The notes under the pieces were generated by a model. That model searched no databases. It saw only the letters and a program-made list of their open reading frames with translations, and had not been told where the DNA came from. Positions 13,201 to 26,874 of a stretch of 64,000 bases of DNA are shown piece after piece. Source of the stretch: Odontesthes bonariensis (taxonomy: Eukaryota > Chordata > Actinopteri > Atheriniformes > Atherinopsidae); assembly GCF_027942865.1 (NCBI RefSeq), contig NC_134525.1:22381657-22445656 (forward strand). Reading direction: 5' to 3'. How positions within the stretch are numbered: position 1 is the first letter of the stretch; the number at the start of each line of letters is the position of its first letter. Both the position numbers and the translations under genes were made by a program.

Positions 13201-16200
13201 CTGAGGGCTCAAACTACCACCCACACCAATAAGATAGAAAAATACTTGACTGGCAGTTTTATTTCATAACACTTACATTTCCATCCTCTGCAGTGTAACA
13301 ATGAACAGTTGCTGCTGATCCCTCTTTTAGGCTCAATCCTGTCATGATTTAAGTGAACAGGCCCAGGCGGGGAAAACATTGCACCAGAACAGTGAAGTAA
13401 CTAAGTGGACAGCCAGTTCTTCAACATTGTAATTTCTCTGTTACGCCTCAGATCCATAAACCCTACGTGTCACGTTGTGAAGTCAAGTAAGTAGAAAAGA
13501 CTTTTAAACAAATAAATCACAGATTACCGGTGGCACGTGATCTAAAAAACAGCAGGGAAACTGGCAGGAATACATTTTGCACATGGTGCGAGACGACACG
13601 ATAATGACAAGGATCTGATACTGAACAAAGAAAAAAGCAGCAAACATTTTTAAGAGGGAGTCAATGACAAGCAAAGGGCAGGCAAGACTGACTGAAACAA
13701 CACCAGGAACAGACTAAAGGAACAAAACCAGAATGCAGGAGATGAACTTAACCAAGTCTGACAAAGAAAACAAGTCAATACGAACGACTGAACAGAACCA
13801 AACACAAAAAACAAACCCACAGAGCACTGTAACACCTGGCTTCACTGTCGCTCCATTTCTATGTGCTTCGTGTAAAGGCGATAGCATGGTTGCCGCGTCT
13901 GTCACGGCGGTGTCGCACCGTGACGTCAAAATGACGTTTCAGGCCTGGCGCTTCCCTTGAAAAGACGGCGCAGCGCGTTGTCGTGCACCAATCGATTTTT
14001 GTAACTTGGCGGCGCCGAGCCCAACGAACCGGGTGGACCGATGTGAGACCAGGCTCAGTGAGGAGGTGCGTTTGTACAGACAGCTGTACGAAACTGCAGT
14101 GAAACAGCACAGGGAGCACGTAAACTCCCCAAACTGGTGCACAGAGATTGGCAGAACTTTAGGGAAAGAGGGAGAGTTCTGTAAGAATGTGTGGAAGAAG
14201 CTACAGGACAGATACGTGAAGGCAAAGAAGAGGGCAGAGACTCTGTTGATGCCGGGGGCTTCAAACCTTCACCTCTTTTAACTGAATTAAAAAATTAAAA
14301 TGATCTGAAAACTGCAGCAGTATCATTAATTACAGTATTCTTGCTCTTGACAGCGGCATTGTTTTCTTCTCCACTTTCGTGGTTGTAGAGTAGAGGTAAC
14401 CTTCACGTAGCAGCGCCACCTCTGTGACGGAGAAAATTGCAACTACTGGCGCGCAACGACTTGCGCCACTATATAGGGTCCTATGGCGGGCACGAACTCG
14501 TGACGTCATCAACACCGCTCGCGCGAGCAGATGCGGCAACCATGCTAGAGCCTAAAGCCCCTTACACACACGTCGCTGCTATTTACTCGCTCAGCGAGTG
14601 AAGTCAATAGAATGTCTATGTGGCGAGGAGAGTACAAGCGATGCGATGTGGGCGGATTCCGAGATGAACATATTTCAACTTCGAGCGACGCGAGTAAAGC
14701 GAGTAAAAGCGAGTAGCCAATTAAAATGCAGAATACAGATTATTGACAGGTGACGTTCCCCCAGTGTTCTCCAAACAGTGGCCACCCAACCAAGTCAGCA
14801 AAAGCACCCAAGCGAGTGGCGAGTAGGCGAGTGAGCGAGTAGCGAGTAAATAGCAGCGACGTGTGTGTACGGGGCTTTAAGATTTCAGAGGCTAACATTA
14901 AGAGCTACTATTTGTATGACCTACATTTCACCAAAGTTTACACCATTATGTCTGCATTGTTACTTCTTACAGCTGCCAAATACAGTATGTTCATGTATTG
15001 ATTCCTTTCATTTCTGGCATAATAGCAGTTTTGTGCTGTGTCGCAGACGTAAGCGTGTCTCTAATAAGATCGGCAGGTTAGTTTTTGTACTTGCTGGTTC
15101 CAGGTTTACAGATGCTGCAATTGGAAGAGAACTCCCAACTGGGAGGAAATTAAAGACCACTAAGCAGAGGTCAGACTTCTTAGTCGAGACATAAAACATT
15201 AAACAAACTACTGATAGAGCATTATTACCGACTTTATTTCTCAAGGTAAATGGCCGCTATATAACTGCTGATGAGAATCTGCTGTTAAATGAAAAAAAAT
15301 GAAAAAAAAGTGTTTTGACTTCCCAGTTCTGAATGCAGATGGGCTTACTAAATGATTCCTCTCTTAGCTGTGACACAGAAATTTACTTCAAATCTGAACG
15401 TCTCACTGAATGACTTATTTTCAGACCTGACTGAGTTTCAGACACCCAAATATATGCTTTCAGGAACAGAAACAATCAAAAGACATTTTAGGCAGATACT
15501 CTCATTGTCAGGAGGAGGCTTCCCCCAAGAGAAAACTCTTCCTCGTTCTGGGCTCGTGACAAAAGTTTGGAGTTATGAAGCATGCAAAGCTAATCTAGAG
15601 ATACCAAAGATTTAGAATTAAATGACTGGAAATGATCATGGCAGGTCCAGTTTAAATATCTGGATGAAGACTTGGTTTGGGTTTAGAAAATGTGAGTATT
15701 ATCTAAGTAGTAATTATGGCTATAGTCAGAACAAATGAATGAATGCATGTCAGTCTCCTCTCATGTTGCAAACAGAACTGTGTTTGACGAAAGTGTGGCT
15801 GTTTTTTCAAACAACAGCACATTTGTTTCACTTCTGTTGGTCTTAGTTTAGTCTTAAAAGCCCACACACTCACACATGCACACACAAGCTAATTCTGGCC
15901 TTAGGTTTCATTTCACCTGCTCCAGGCGGTCGCTACTGGCAACCATGGATGCTTTGTTAGGTTGTTGCAACCCAATACTTTTAGACAAAGACCAGCTCTG
16001 TGGGATGTTTTTCAAGCACACACACACACACACACACAGAGCAAGCCAAGGTAACTCTGTTCTGGCTGGACAAGCAGCTCAGGACAATAACTGAGTTTGT
16101 GTGGAGTCTTTAACAGCCGGCTGACATTCAGACGCCTGCAGGAGACAAGCAGACCTGTATGCTCTGTTCACATACATTTACAGGCCAGGATCAAATAAAA

Positions 16201-19200
16201 GATACATGTTTCACATTTGAGAGAAAGACTAAGTAAGATTTAAAAGAATACTGTAAAAATAGGCTGATATATCCAGACTTTCTGAGTCAAGCTTCCCAGT
16301 ACTTCCAAAAATGTGGCAATCCTAATGTTTCACATTATACAGTAAAGTCTTTGAAACCTCATCTAACAAAGAATGTTCAATAAGCTTATTTTTGTGTTCT
16401 TTTGGAAAATTTTCATATTCAGTTCCAGACTCAGAATGACTGACTGATTCTAAAAGGATGAATTAATTTGTAATCACCCTCCCAACACACAACACTCCTA
16501 AACTCACCCTCAGTCACATATCAGAGACAACCGTTAAACATACAAAGAGCAGACCCCTCAGATAAACAGGCAACACTGCTGCAGGTAGAAATGTTAGTTT
16601 ATAGAAGAAAAGTGCAGCCCACCGAGGACAGCTGAATGACATTTTAAGTCATGGTTTGTTCTCCCCAGTGGCACATCAGCCAGACAGCAGCAGAGTGAAA
16701 CCACAAAAACTGTCACAGAAACTCTGACTTCCAGTGTTTAACTCCAGTTCAAAGTCTGACACAACACAGTCTGTCAATTATGTCAAATAAATCACTGCTG
16801 TTGAGAATCTTCAACACTTCCACATCCAAAATAATCCTCAAAAAATCATGACTTTAAAGGACTGACGAGCTTTTGACAAAGATCCAACAATGCCAGGGAA
16901 AAACAACAAACAACCCCTGTGTTATACGTGAACAAGCCACTGTCCTGATCATGTGTGCTGCCAGAAGAGGTGATAACAGGGAGGAAGTTAGAAGCTGAAA
17001 GTTTCCACTGTGAAGAGCTCAGCTGCAGTGACGTGATAATGTTTGAGTAATAAGACCCGAGAGGTGGAAAGGCCCAATAGTTTCACTTTGTCTCACTTAC
17101 ACAAGTAGACAATAGCACATAAACTCTAATTACACACACTGCTTAACAAACACTAAGATGCTTCTACGACATTGGCTAAATATAACCTCACACTCACACA
17201 GTGCATTAAAACACACACACACACACACAAAATGTCCTTTTAAACTGTTTCCAATAATACCCTCAGACACATCCTGCCTTTCTGTTACCGCTCGGTTAAG
17301 ACATCAGATTTACAATACACCAGAGTGTGTGATGTAGTGCATGGGTGTGTTGTGGATACAGATTTAGATTTACCATTGTCTATAATGTTGCTGTGGCATT
17401 TGCCAAACAACGACAGTCTCCTCGCTCCCAGCAGCAGTGACGCACAAGAGTCTAACTACTCATTCAGACACACAAAGTCAGTGGTTAGGTCCAGAGAAAA
17501 GCACGTTTAAATCCAAAAACTGCAGCGTTTTTTGTTGCCCATCTTTTGTGTGTGATGACTTACCTAAGAGTCATAGATTATCTTCCTGCATCAGTGCAAA
17601 TGTAAACATCTCTATCAAAGAACTGTCATTTTATGTTTGTGAAGATGAAAGTTTTGAGGGAGAAAACTTTCTAAAACATTTAGTCCTGATTTGGTGCTGA
17701 AACTCAGCTGAGAAAGCACAAAAATGTTTCTTTTCTCTCCATTTTTAACACAACATCCCAGGGACTGTGGTCATAGTGGCCCTCATTTATCAAGCCGTCG
17801 TAGAAAGCATAGTTGATATGAGCGGAGAACTCGTCGTACGCAGAGGCTCAAGTGAGATTTACAGAACATGCGTACCACACCAATCCCATCGTAAGACCGA
17901 GCGGCTGTTGATAAATCCGGTGGCTGAAATCCATCGTAATTATCCTAATCACGCCTTCTACAAAAGGGGGTTGAGAGGCCGCACCTCTAGAATTTGCGAC
18001 ATGGATAGACGAAAGGCGGCAAAGAAACCCTGTCAACACTGTTGACAGCTGGGACGGCTGTCAACAGCGTTGGCGATGTAAATCGCAGACCGGACGAGTT
18101 ATGTATTTTCCCCTACTGTGATGGTCAATAAAATGTGATAAACTCCAGATTAAATGAAATCTAAAATTGAACGATGTTTTACTTTTTCTCCAATAAGATC
18201 AGGAAGAAGTGGTCCGAAATGAAATTGGCCACAAAAAAGGTCGCAGCTCTCAGACGCAGCATGTCACAAACGGGGGGGGGAGCTCCGATCCAGGTTTGGA
18301 TTTGAGTGTCTTGGAGGAGAGGGTGGCTGGCCTGATCGGAGCTACGTCTTTTTTCCTTGAATAACAGAATGCTTACCAAAAGTCAGAATAGCTGAATAAG
18401 TTCCTCTCTCCTCCTGAGTGCTCTTAGCTGTGCAGGCTGGTGGTAGGGATCTCTGGGTACGGGGTCCTCTGGATGTACATCTGGAAATGGCACTCTTTTT
18501 TTGGGCAATGTATGGCGAACCGCGCATGCAATAATAGTATTGCATACCTTTTCGGGCGTATATAGAAGGGTTCCCCCCACAGCCGAGAGACAGATCTGCC
18601 CTTTAGGTGCCCTAACCTCTCCACAGTGCGCAGTGTTAAAGCGCCTCTCCTGTTCGGTGTGAGGGTGCGCGGTTGAATAATGAGCCATCACTCTTCCAAT
18701 TACGGAGTTGTACTTGTTTAATTTATTTAATTTGCGTTTATGTTTATATTTATGTTGAAGTCAAATAAAACATGGGCCTTCTTTGAAGTGATAAGTCTGT
18801 AATTTTAACCAAGGGATTTGTTGCGACTCATGAGGCACGCACTAGTGACGCTGCTGTTTATGTATGCTATTGCAGTCACCGCAAGTCAAAATGGAAAAGT
18901 GCGTACACTGCTTCAGACCTGTCGTGGCGATTTCATCTTTCCTGCGCTCACGATGGATTTGATAAATGCCAACCTTTGCGCAGAAAAGAACGTACACACG
19001 ACCTACGCATGTTTTTCGTCTTACGCAAGTTTGATAAATGAGGGCCACTGTCATTACATCTTGTACGACAAAATGACCTCTTTGTTCCTGCTGCTCTTCT
19101 CCAACTCAGCAAACCTCAAAACATTTTGAAACAAATCCATTTGACTTTGTGCAGTTAACCCTAACCCTAACCCTAACCCCCAAACTGCTGAAGCCCCATG

Positions 19201-22200
19201 TTAGCTTTAAGCAAGACATCATGTGCTGGTCAGTAATCATTTCAGTGTAAAAGTAATAAAACGTACAAAAAAAGACAGGAGCAGGATTTAAAGTGCTAAT
19301 ATAAAACAGAAAAACTCCTCATACTGTAAACTACTGCAGCAGATCTGTATTTGAAAGGCCACTTTAACAAAACGCCCACCCCTTATTCTATTTCCCGAAT
19401 TGGACTCAATTCCTTCACCTGACTCTTCTTTGTCTTTCCCACCAAAAATGTGAGCAGACCTGAGAAAAAAAGAGTGGAGGTGGTAAAGATTTAACAAAAT
19501 AACCGGTCCTTACTTCCTTGTTTAGAGCTCTTTTGACACACCCATTGTCTCCTTAAGTCTTGATCTTTTCTCTGCTTTTCAGGACTTGAGATATATCCGT
19601 GTCAGTATAACCATGGATGACACCGTTATAACCCTATTATGTAGTGTTCTGACTATGGAAAGAGCTTTGTGACACCAGGTCAGAGCAGACGACAGGGGAA
19701 CCGTCTTGTCAGCTGTCACTGCAGTTAAAATGGGCTGCATGATGGGCTCATCACAGTGCTCAGTGCTCCCCATCAACGACAACACAAACAAGAAACGGAC
19801 AGGAAAATGGTGCCACGTGCTCAGATGCTGACAAGTAAGACAAGAGAGGCTGAAGTTTCCCAAGTAGCCGTCATCGGTCAAAGCATGCTGACATAAAGCA
19901 ACATGGATGCTCCTTTGGTGAATCACTGGAAGTGAGACAGATGAAGAAGAGGAAGAGCGGCGAAGACAGCTGAATGTGTCAGTATGTGTTCTCTGGTGGG
20001 TCTGGCTGCTCTCCATCTTCCTGCTTAGGTGTTGATGAAAGTCTCAGTGTGGGCTCAGGACAGACTTGGCTCTTATAAACCTTTCTAACAGTGGTGTCAT
20101 GGTTTGTGGATTTCTTGGATTTGATTTCCTTACCTTGGATTTTATTTGTTTTGTTTGATTCTGTTTTCTCGTTTGTGGTCTTAGCATTTTGAGTTATTGG
20201 TTTGAACTACGACTCATTCTCTGCTTGTATTAGTTTATTCTAGATTAGCTTTTTTGTTTATAGTCCTTTTTTGGTTAGCCTTAGTTGGTACCCTCCCTTT
20301 TGCTTAATATTTGTCTTCACTCTTAGTTTTGTCTGGCCTCAGTTTGGTTTCTAGTTCATTCTGTTTCAAATCCTCACCCCTTGTTGTTCTCAGTTCCCCT
20401 GTTTGGTCCTCAGCTCCACACTCACCTGTTGTCTATCGGTCACAGCTACAGTCACTTGTCTCATCAGTCCCTTCTGTATTTCATCAGTCCGCTCAGTCTT
20501 TGTCAGATCTTTTCCGTTACTTTCACCATTGTTCTTCTCAGCTGCTCAGTTCCTCTCTCGTCTGATAGTTCTGTTATTAGTCTTTTGTTTTTCCAAGTTC
20601 AGTTCATGCTTTCTTGATACTCCTATAAAATTATAGACAATTATTCTATTGCCTCCAGACATTTATCTTCCACCACCCACTAACCTCATCAGAAGCATGG
20701 CAGAAAAATATGAAGTGTGTTATGATTCTTGCAGACTTCCATCATTTCAACATATCTTTCAGCTCAACATCAACTATTTCGAAATAACAGTTTTTCTTGA
20801 AGAAAAGCCTAATGACGATCATTTTTCAGGATATTAAGTATCCAAATGTTTCCTGAACATGTGCATTGAAGATGATATTTGGATACAAGTTTATTCAAAT
20901 ACTTTAAATCACGAAAACCTGTGAATTCTTCCATTTTGTACAGCATTGTTAAAAATCCTTAGAACTCTGTTTTAAAGTCTATGAAGATCAGGTTAACACC
21001 AACAATACTTGTCCATAAATGAACTAATCATGTCAGTAGTTGCAACCACCTCATGCAAAATGTCAACAAGATTCCAGGCCAGCAGACAACCGTGAATTTT
21101 AAGGTCAAAACAAACCATGAAATGTCACCAGACAAAGAGTTTAGAGTCAATACAAATCTTTAAATGGCCATAAGGGGAAAATATTCAACTTCCACCAAAC
21201 CTTGCTTCAGCAAAATTAACCAGATGACTAAAAAAAATTACAATTTGGCTGTAAAACAGAGAGAGGGGGAATGATGAGGAGGAAAAGAGATCAGACACAC
21301 ACTTCATCATTGCATCCAGGTTTGTTGGCAGTTCAACAGTCTGTGATGTGTGAGTGTTGCTGCTTCAGCTTTATCCTCCATAAAAAGCCTCCCTCTGAGC
21401 TACTTGGCTGAAGGAGGACCTGACATCACAGCTTTCTCTGCTTTCCATGCCACAGATGATAACAAATGTATTAAAGAACTATTCCATCAATTTATTTGTC
21501 AATCTATTTAAATATTCAATGAATAAAACGATCGATACACCTGTACGAACACTAGTTATCAGTGATTGACAAAAACTAAGAAAAAAGAAGCAGTGCGTGG
21601 AAAAACTAAGTGAACTCTTACTGCTTCCACAGGAATTAAGACAATAAGTAGCAGCCAGGTGCTACTGATCAATTGATCATCAGTAAGTTTGAGCACCTCT
21701 ATAAAAGCAGAAGTTTTGTCAGTTTGCTGCTCTGCAGCATTCAGGTGTGTGTTAACACAATGCCAAGGAGGAAAGACATCAGCAATAATCTTAGAGATGC
21801 TGCCCATCAATCTGGGAAGGGTAATGAGGCCATTTCCAAACTATTTGGAGTCCATCATTCTACAGAGAGAAAGATTATTCACAAGTGGAAAACATTCAAG
21901 TCAGCTGTCAATCTTCCCAGGAGTGGACGTCCCAGCAAGTTCACCCCAAGGTCAAAAATCCAAGAGCTACATCTCAGACTCTACAGGCCTCAGTTAGCAT
22001 GTTAAATATTAAAGTTTATGACAGCACAATTAGAAAAAGACTGAACAAGTATGGGTTGTTTGGAAGGGCTGCAGGAGAAAGCCTCTTCTCTCTAAAAAGA
22101 ACATGGCAGCACATCTTAGGTTTGCAAAGCTGCATCTGAACAAACCACAAGACTTCTGGAACAATGTCCTTTGGACAGACCAGACCAAAGTGGAGATGTT

Positions 22201-25200
22201 TGGTTTTTCCCTGCTGTGTCGTCATGCTGCTGTTCCAGAGTGCCTGAGGGGATTCAAACCTGATTGAAATTTACATTGTGTCACACTGGAAAAACCTGAA
22301 CTTCTACACCATATCATGTTTAATGACTTCACCCTCACTGCCATCATTTAAAGTCTATAACCACTTTCTGTGTCTTTCTGTTGGTGGCAGCCACTGATAA
22401 AATGCCATGACAAATGAGGGTAGATAATGCGGTCTGTGCTTATTTAAGTAAGAGATATTATCACACTGCTTAGTTAATAGCAGGCTGCCGGGCTAACGTT
22501 CAGCTGAGATTAGAGGAGTTGAGAACAGACGCCTCTGACTTCAGCTGTGTCTCATAGAGATGATGAAGAGGTAGATATGAAAAAGAAAAAAAAACATGTA
22601 AGATTTTAGTTCAAGTTTTAGTTAAGAGATTTGTTAACTTATCTAAAATGTTTCTTAGCTCTTTGAAAATAGTTATCATACTATAACACTAATATTCTGC
22701 CTCCAAAGTAGGAAATAAACCTTTTTTGTTCTGTTATTACCCAAATAAATTGAAATGATTGCCAAAGTGAGAGCCGAAGGTAGTCTGCTCTTTAATTGCC
22801 AAGACTTCCATATTCTGAAGCACAAATCCCCACAAATTGAGTTTGTCACATAATTTAATCCAATAAATTATTATGCCTTGAACAGGTCACAGTCTCTCCA
22901 AAATGACATGGTTTAGGTGTTTTAAAAACAGCTGAATGAGGACGCTTTCTGGAGTTGCAGCGTTTGAATCTTTCTCAGCTAGTAACTCTTCGTAAATTAC
23001 AGAGCAAAAGTCTTGATTTTGCCCTCATTTCTTTTTATATTTCCAGGAAAATAGGAAACGTACAAACATAAATGTAAAAACTAAAATATATAAGGCAACA
23101 TACAGTAACATTTTGGAGCTTTGTCCTCATCGTTGCAAGGGAAATAGGTTGGTGCCAAAAACTGCACTCGTTAGACAAGTTAGACAATTATGGGCCTGGA
23201 ACAATCACACTCATTCAGGTGATACTGCTGTGTGGACAGGACCTTTGTCTGGTTCATCAACAGTCTCACTCAGCAAACTGGGGTGTTTTATAACTTTGTT
23301 AAGCAGGAGACAAGAGGCGGTGGTGTCCTCAAAGATGAAGTGTTAAGGCATTTCATCTTTATCAGACAGCAGAGAGGAAAATATGGAAGATGGGTGGAGA
23401 GAGGAAAGAAGAAGTGAGAAGTGATAAAGAGGAGAGGGAAGGAGAAGGAAAGATGAGAATCTAAGGAAAAGAAGGATGAAGAAAAATTCAAAGGAAAGAT
23501 AAAAAAGAAAAAAATGTGAAATTAATGACAGAGGACGATTGAAGACGCTGAAAGGGGAGGATATCAACTAATTTTAATGAAAGGAAAGAAAAGGAATGAC
23601 ATGGGTGGACAGGAGAGGTGAGTAAACGAAAAGAAAGGAGATGGGAAAATAGAAAAGGACTGGTATGATAGAAAAGAGTAGAGGGAAAGAAAAGTATGGG
23701 AAGGTTACAATAAGGGGAAAAGAGCAAGAAAGAGCAGGAAGAAGAAGTACAGTGACGAAGAGAAGGTAACAAAGTCAAAGGGAAAGAATGAAAAGGAAAA
23801 AATGGAAAGACAGGAAACAGGAAAGGAAAGGACAAAGGATGGTGAGGTAAAGGAATGAATTGAGGGGGATAGAAGGAGAGAGCAAAAAAATTGGAACTAT
23901 AGAAAACAAATAGAGCAGAAAAGAAAGGAAAAAGAGGAGTGTCAGCCTCCTGAAAGCTTTTTTATTCCTCCTAACACCACGGAGCCGTAGACTGAAAACA
24001 ACACCAAAAAACAACAGCTTACTGGAGGGAATACAGACAACCAGCTCAGTTCAGGGCTGTTTATAGAGACGCAGCACTTGTAACACCACAAAACTGTCTC
24101 TCTTCACTGTGCTCTGTCTTTCTGTTCACTCATTCATGCGTAACGCTCTCAGCCGGCCTTCAATAGAGCCGCTGCGCATCCCTCCGTCCCCTCTTCCTCT
24201 TTCTTTTCACACATGGTGGCGACTGAGCCTCCCTGTTGCTCTCTGTTTTCCAAATCTGTCTCATTTTCATGTAATTTGCAAAAACTCTCAGTTTTTGCCC
24301 CTCTTTCAGCTCCCGATCCTCTCCTCGTCCTCTTCAGCAGACTGCTGACTCGAACCGTGACAGAACAGAAGGAGGATTACATACGTTTTCCATCGTTATA
24401 GGTTTCAGCAGCTCCATCTTTCAACACACTTTCATCAGTTGCGCCCTTTTATTCCTCCAGCTGTTTAGTTACAGCCCTAAATTGTCTGTTCCACGGGCTT
24501 ATTTCCCTCCATTTGTTTATGATTATTTAAGCAGAAAATCAAAGTCAATATATTTGGCCAAAGAAGAAAAATTTGTATATTGATTCTGCAAAGAGGAAAG
24601 AGGAAAATGCAGTGTTTGAGGAGCAATAAGGAAAACAAATCAATTAATTATTCTTTCTATTTTTCTGTTTATTTCACATTTGGAGCTCTGATTGCTCCTT
24701 CAGTGACTTCATCTTATTGTGTCCTCTTATTTCTTATGTCATTTGGGTGGACAATCAACACCAACAGCTGTTTATCTCCCTGAACAAACAACTATATTTG
24801 CATATATTTATATCACCAGTGGATGGACAGTGCAAATGATCTTCTCAAAATTGGCCTATAAATTGCATTACAATTAGATAGAAACCCAGCAATAGTTGAA
24901 ATCCCTTATTTCTTTCTTCATTGCTTTTATCTTTTATATTTTTTCAAATCTAATTTAGCTTCTTTATGTTTTGGACAATTTGAGTTTGTATCTTTAAGCA
25001 CTTTGTTACCAGCAGCCTGTCACAAAGGCATGTCATTTGTTCCCATTTCTTTAGTCTCATCTATGAAAAACACCAAAGATAACACAGTTTGATAGACAGA
25101 AAATAGTATTTCTGCAGCAACAAGGTGATTCCCAAAGAGCTATTAGCTGAAAACTTGGCATATCTCAGCATGGTGTGCAGCGTGTCCTTAAAACATTTGA

Positions 25201-26841
25201 GGAAACTGGACAAGTGGAGGACAAAAGAAGAAGTGTCAGGCCTAAAGAACTATCTACAGCAGATGAACAGGATCTGAAAGTGATGTCCTTAAGAAAGAGG
25301 AAAAAATCCAGCAAAGACCTGACACAGGAGCTGAGAGATGCATCTGCACCTTCAGCTGATCCATCTGCTGTTGGCCCAAGCCTCATCAGAAATGGTCTCC
25401 ATGGAAGGGTGACTGTCATGTTATTTTGGTTTAGATGAACCAACTATTTGCTGGGTGAAAATATGGCAATGTAATGATGTTATTACCTGGAAGTCTTTTT
25501 ATCTCTGTGTCTCCTAATCTCTGCTCATCTGTTATGACTGTCGCAGCTGATCCGGCCACACATGTATTTTAAGTGAATGTGAATCTGTGCTGTGCCGTAG
25601 AGAACAAACAAACTTCTAGATTTTCCGTTCAAGTAAGGAGTCTCTACAAAGAAAGGTATAGAACCAGAGACCAGAGTCAAGAACGCTCTGGTTTTTCAGA
25701 GATAAAAAGTTAAGTTTCACTTTCAGTTTTGGTTCCATTTGTTTTTGACTAAGATTCTGCTGTTAAAGTACAACTCCCGTTAGTTATCTGAGCAATGTAT
25801 CAAAACTACGGGAATAAAACAAAGAGACAAATGTGAGGGTTTTTCAGACACTTCTAATAAACTCTTGAGACTTTTCACTCACTACAGCAGCAATACTCCA
25901 GCCCCAATCTGACTTTGACTGATAAGTGTTAGTTGCATGCAGTTTACACTTTGAGGTTGGAAAAAAACTGAATCTCACTGTATCTTACAGCAAATTAAGA
26001 AAAAAGCACAATGTCTCTCAGCTCCCTCGTCTAAATATGATGAAATAACTGAACAGTGGAGTTTCATTTAGAAAGAGACTGCCCTCATTGATCAAGTGGG
26101 TTTGGCTTGTTTCGATCACGACATCCCATCATCCTGGAGGGACTGAACTAAAGCAAGAAAAGTGAGGTTACAGGATACTTTCACTAGCAGAGGGAGGTCT
26201 CCATCAGTGTTTCACACTTTCTGTAATGATGAGTCGACAACAATCTAAAATCAAAGCAGCAGCTCTTATAGCAGGTGTTTCTTTCTGTGACAGATTCCAA
26301 CATTTACACTCAGCATCCACCTGCTCTCTCTGACTAAGACCCTTGAACATGAATGATATCCTACAGTTTCCCTTTCTGTTTTTTTCTGCCTCGGAGAAGC
26401 AGAAATGAACAGCCTTCTCTCTGCTGCTTAGGAGCACAATAAGACTGGAGTAATCTGGGTTATGTGGGCAGCTGCGTTACATAACCACACCGTCTTTGTC
26501 ACAAAAATTCTGAGCTCATGAAAAGCTGTTAATGTGCGCACCACATGTAAAATCATATTAATGTGCACATATACACACAGAAGGAGCTCCTTTGTGAGAT
26601 CACCCATGTGTGTCTTGTTGTTCACATGAGCAGCTAATGTGCAGTGTTACATAACAAGCTTTGATTCCGACTAATTTGCATAAAGGGTGACTTAATTAAA
26701 CAGAAATATCTCGTGCAAGAAGACGCCTGCTGAAAGCAGTGTGTGCTGCGACATGCTGATCCTCTACTCTGTGAGATCACAATGAAACACTGTCTGCTAC
26801 AGTTTTTGGTGTTTCTCTTTCATTTGGAGAACGACTGACAG

Positions 26842-26874
<33 letters not shown>

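Larger units (their letters stand above)
14880..17774. other. nebl intron 2, no gene seen
   Basis: Ordinary AT-rich intronic DNA. It contains two (AC)n microsatellites (16017-16038 and 17211-17229). Open frames at 14865-15194, 15352-15615 and 17325-17700 show no recognisable domain. Confidence 0.45.
17775..19049. mobile_element. PIF/Harbinger element, internally deleted
   Basis: A perfect 19-bp inverted end, agtggccctcatttatcaa, at 17775-17793 is reverse-complemented at 19031-19049. Inside, a Myb/SANT-like protein remnant reads on the plus strand and a HARBI1-like transposase tail on the minus strand, the convergent two-gene layout of Harbinger elements. At 1275 bp it is much shorter than an autonomous copy. 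The target duplication is not clear. Confidence 0.85.

Noticed and set aside
17768..19056. A 3-bp target duplication for the Harbinger element
   Set aside because: Flanks (ggtcata / tgtcatt) are similar but no exact triplet abuts both ends; left unresolved.
20311..20636. Overlapping Ser/Leu-rich plus-strand frames
   Set aside because: Pyrimidine-rich low-complexity block kept open in several frames; no domain.
23288..24014. Minus-strand open frames rich in Phe, Ser and Leu
   Set aside because: Produced by the polypurine tract on the opposite strand; low complexity only.
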